NCBI GenBank assembly: GCA_023415305.1
Contig: JAEZKZ010000013.1
Location: 1 to 64,000 of the forward strand
Direction of reading: 5' to 3'
DNA: 64,000 bases
From: Bacillota bacterium
Lineage (GTDB): Bacteria; Bacillota; Clostridia; Acetivibrionales; DSM-1351
Both the position numbers and the translations under genes were made by a program. Position 1 is the stretch's first letter, and each line of letters begins with the position of its first letter. Under the pieces are notes generated by a model. It made no database searches. It worked only from the letters and a program-made list of their open reading frames with translations, and had not been told where the DNA came from. This document shows positions 61,889 to 64,000 of this stretch, piece after piece.

Positions 61889-61962
61889 TGGAGCGGGTGA
61901 TGGGAATCGGACCCACGCAATCAGCTTGGAAGGCTGATGTTCTACCATTGAACTACACCCGC
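61889..61962 (-). tRNA. tRNA-Gly (anticodon TCC)
   Basis: Acceptor GCGGGTG with CACCCGC, anticodon stem TCAGC/GCTGA around loop CTTCCAA, and T-arm with GGGTCCGATTCCC. The anticodon TCC reads GGA. CCA is encoded. It is 14 nt upstream of tRNA-Arg and probably co-transcribed. Confidence 0.95.
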
Positions 61963-62016
61963 ATTAACCCTAGTATATCAGCCTTTGCGAGTGTTTATCG
62001 CCAGCCGACTCTTGAT

Positions 62017-62045
62017 ATTATACAGGGTACATTTTAGTTTGTCAA
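62017..62045 (-). promoter_or_regulatory. Promoter of tRNA-Gly/tRNA-Arg
   Basis: Perfect TTGACA and TATAAT with a 17-nt spacer on the minus strand, 54 nt before tRNA-Gly. Confidence 0.9.
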
Positions 62046-62071
62046 CACATATAATAATATTTTTTATGATT

Positions 62072-62551
62072 TTATATGTAGATAATTTCTGCATTTACTT
62101 TATCATCGATTACATCCATTATTATATAGGACTCGGACTTACTGCTTCTTGACTCGCTTAAACTACCCGGATTAATCACCAGTTTATTATCGATATTGTC
62201 AATTACAGCCACATGCGTATGTCCGAAGAGAACAACTGAAGCCTTCTCTGCCTGTGCCTTAGCCAATATTCGATTATAGTCCCACTTAACACTGTATTTA
62301 TGACCGTGTGTCATAAATACGGTAACCCCCTCGATTTCAATAGTTTTGTCAGCACTGACTGTACCAACTCCTATATCACTATTACCATAAACATATTCAA
62401 ATATGATACCAGGATAAAGCTGACTTAACTGCGAAGCATCTTTGCAATAATCTCCCAAATGTAAAACCATTTCTACCTCAGGGTGTCTGTCCAAAGCCTC
62501 CCTTGCATTAAATATGTAACCATGAGTATCACTCATTACCAGCACTTTCAT
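62072..62551 (-). CDS. yfcE: YfcE/MJ0936-type metallophosphoesterase
   Basis: A 159-residue calcineurin-like phosphoesterase. Metal ligands appear in order: SDTHG (residues 7-11), LGDYC, GNSD, MTHGH and FGHTH, followed by NPGS. This size and motif order match YfcE and MJ0936, phosphodiesterases active on model substrates with unknown physiological targets. The start at 62551 has GGGGGAAAG. It follows rdgB by about 216 nt on the same strand and is commonly found with rph-rdgB in Firmicutes. Confidence 0.92.
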   Translation of the reverse strand: MKVLVMSDTHGYIFNAREALDRHPEVEMVLHLGDYCKDASQLSQLYPGIIFEYVYGNSDIGVGTVSADKTIEIEGVTVFMTHGHKYSVKWDYNRILAKAQAEKASVVLFGHTHVAVIDNIDNKLVINPGSLSESRSSKSESYIIMDVIDDKVNAEIIYI

Positions 62552-62767
62552 TATGTCTTTCCCCCATAGAGTCAAAATAACTTAATATAAACTATGAATC
62601 AAACTGCATATTAACTATATATACTGAACTATAATACTTTTTGTAACTGTAGAAAAATTTAATCTACCTTATCTGTCGTAATCTATCGTAAATTACTCTA
62701 TAAAATTCCAATGCAAATTTTAATACAAACTCCAGTACAATTCCTTAAAAATATCCTATAAAATTAC

Positions 62768-63361
62768 TTATATGAATTCTTTCAATTTAAGTGCCATTTT
62801 ATTCAATGCTTTCGCACGATGGCTAATCTTATTTTTTGTATCCATACTTATCTCAGCCATAGATTTATCATACTCATGAATATAGAAGAGCGGATCATAT
62901 CCGAAGCCATTATCGCCTTTACATTGGGTATCCACGTAGCCTTCGCAGGTATCCCTTACAACAAAAGATCTTCCGTCAGGGAAAGCGACTGCTATGGCAC
63001 ATACGAACCTGGCTGTCCTTTTCTCAAAGGGTACACCCTTCATCATATCTAACAACTTGGCATTTCTATCCTCATCAGTCGCTTCCTGACCGCCAAATCT
63101 CGCTGAGTAAATGCCGGGCGCACCATCCAGATAATCCACCTCAATTCCCGAATCATCTGCTATAACTATTGTATTACTTATTTTGCATATCTCAGAAGCC
63201 TTCTTAAGAGAATTTTCCTCAAAGGTTTTACCATCCTCCACAACATCTATTGTTATACCCAAATCACCCATGGATAATATTTCAAAAGGCATATACTGCA
63301 AAACTTCCTTTATTTCTGCTATCTTACCCTTATTTTTTGTTGCTACCACCAATTTCTCCAT
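62768..63361 (-). CDS. rdgB: dITP/XTP pyrophosphatase (Ham1/RdgB)
   Basis: Removes dITP, ITP and XTP from the nucleotide pool. The 197-residue protein begins KLVVATKNKGKIAEIKEVL and shows IADDSGIEVDYLDGAPGIYSA near residue 68 and GFGYDPLFY near residue 150, all conserved in the family. The start at 63361 has GGGGAGAATTA; an in-frame upstream ATG at 63445 would overlap rph. It follows rph by 28 nt in the usual rph-rdgB order. Confidence 0.96.
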   Translation of the reverse strand: MEKLVVATKNKGKIAEIKEVLQYMPFEILSMGDLGITIDVVEDGKTFEENSLKKASEICKISNTIVIADDSGIEVDYLDGAPGIYSARFGGQEATDEDRNAKLLDMMKGVPFEKRTARFVCAIAVAFPDGRSFVVRDTCEGYVDTQCKGDNGFGYDPLFYIHEYDKSMAEISMDTKNKISHRAKALNKMALKLKEFI

Positions 63362-63389
63362 TAATTCTCCCCAACTTGTAAAATCAGTA

Positions 63390-64000
63390 TTAACCAAGAA
63401 CTTCTTTCTGAATGGATATGAGCTGTTCAATCCCATTTTGAGCAATTGTCAGCAGAGCATCCAGCTGATTTTTGCAAAAGCTGCTTTTCTCACCTGTTGC
63501 CTGGAGCTCAATGAATTCACCCTTATCCGTCATTATCACATTCATGTCGACCTCTGCAGAGCTATCCTCGGTATAGCACAAATCCAGGAGCTCCTGTTCG
63601 TTTACCACACCTACGCTGGTAGCTGCTACAAAGCCGATAATTGGCATTTTAGAAACAGCGCCGCTGTCAATAAGCTTTCTGCAGGCATCAACCAATGCTA
63701 CATAACCACCGGTAATTGAGGCAGTTCTGGTTCCGCCGTCAGCCTGTATTACGTCACAATCAATTGTTATTGTTCTTTCTCCCAGGAGCTTCAAATCCAC
63801 AACGGTTCTTAGTGACCGCCCTATAAGACGTTGAATCTCCTGAGTTCTTCCGTTAAGCTTAAGCTTTGAAATGTCTCTCGGATTCCTAACCCCGGTAGCT
63901 CTGGGAAGCATTGAATACTCGGCTGTTACCCAGCCTTCACCTGAATCCTTTTTAAAGGGAGGCGTTCTCTCCTCAACTGATGCGGTACATATTACCTTAG
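63390..64000 (-). CDS. rph: Ribonuclease PH (5' end cut by the window)
   Basis: 3'-to-5' phosphorolytic exoribonuclease that trims tRNA 3' ends. About 203 residues are visible; the N-terminal 40 or so are missing beyond the right edge. Motifs seen are TASVEERTPPF at the left of the frame, GWVTAEYSMLPRAT, GRTQEIQRLIGRSLR, DCDVIQADGGTRTASITGG and the SSAEVDMNV segment near the end, all of RNase PH. It is the first gene in view of the rph-rdgB-yfcE group. Confidence 0.95.
   Translation of the reverse strand, partial: KVICTASVEERTPPFKKDSGEGWVTAEYSMLPRATGVRNPRDISKLKLNGRTQEIQRLIGRSLRTVVDLKLLGERTITIDCDVIQADGGTRTASITGGYVALVDACRKLIDSGAVSKMPIIGFVAATSVGVVNEQELLDLCYTEDSSAEVDMNVIMTDKGEFIELQATGEKSSFCKNQLDALLTIAQNGIEQLISIQKEVLG

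Noticed and set aside
1..64000. CRISPR arrays, rRNA genes or insertion-sequence transposases
   Set aside because: No regularly spaced repeats, rRNA-like stretches or DDE/HUH transposase motifs were recognised in any frame.

Overview
The window reads as chromosome from a low-GC, spore-forming, anaerobic member of the Clostridia. The evidence is AT-rich intergenic DNA, strong AGGAGG-type ribosome binding sites, a CwlJ/GerQ spore-germination pair, an SLH-anchored surface operon, a Re-citrate synthase and a T-box leader. A Ruminiclostridium-like (clostridial cluster III) origin would fit, but this is inference. Most genes are on the minus strand.

Layout: 0-10.4 kb is core metabolism and translation: rpmF-yceD, pta-ackA, a fused membrane/spermidine-synthase-like protein, T-box-gltX-glnS, and apgM. 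10.5-20.5 kb holds a papain-like peptidase, a 42-aa ORF and a three-gene operon for large exported proteins (SLH, PKD and RCC1-like repeats). 20.9-23.3 kb is a small mobile or eroded patch with a large serine recombinase and a broken AraC-type gene. 23.3-34.3 kb is housekeeping: HAD phosphatase, 5-formyl-THF cyclo-ligase, ahcY-mtaD, polysaccharide deacetylase, a CBM protein, and the rRNA-modification genes rsuA and rsmF. At 34.5-34.9 kb lies tRNA-Glu with a duplicated 3' end and a structured repeat. 35-42.5 kb carries an alpha/beta hydrolase, a QueG-like Fe-S protein, WYL and GntR regulators, aconitase and Re-citrate synthase (entry to the oxidative half-TCA route to glutamate). 42.8-50.3 kb has a chemoreceptor, RHH-SPFH pair, Crp/Fnr plus ferredoxin, mtnN and cwlJ-gerQ. 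51.3-52.5 kb encodes a multi-pass membrane protein followed by a tiny AgrD-like cyclic-lactone autoinducer precursor. 52.7-57.9 kb is a three-gene operon, TerB_N/TerB_C protein - DUF2791 (BrxD-like) ATPase - Lhr-like (BrxHI-like) helicase, a candidate anti-phage or stress system. 58.1-61.6 kb is a MerR-type regulator with two HTH domains and an ABC-2 exporter. 61.6-62 kb has tRNA-Arg and tRNA-Gly plus a second copy of the structured repeat. The end is yfcE-rdgB-rph (rph cut by the window edge).

The items most worth following up are (i) the TerB/BrxD-like/BrxHI-like operon, (ii) the AgrD-like peptide beside a kinase-less AgrC-like membrane protein, (iii) a tRNA-adjacent repeat present twice, whose differences preserve base pairing in three hairpins, and (iv) a 115-nt structured leader in front of aconitase. 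No database search was possible; family assignments rest on motifs read by eye.
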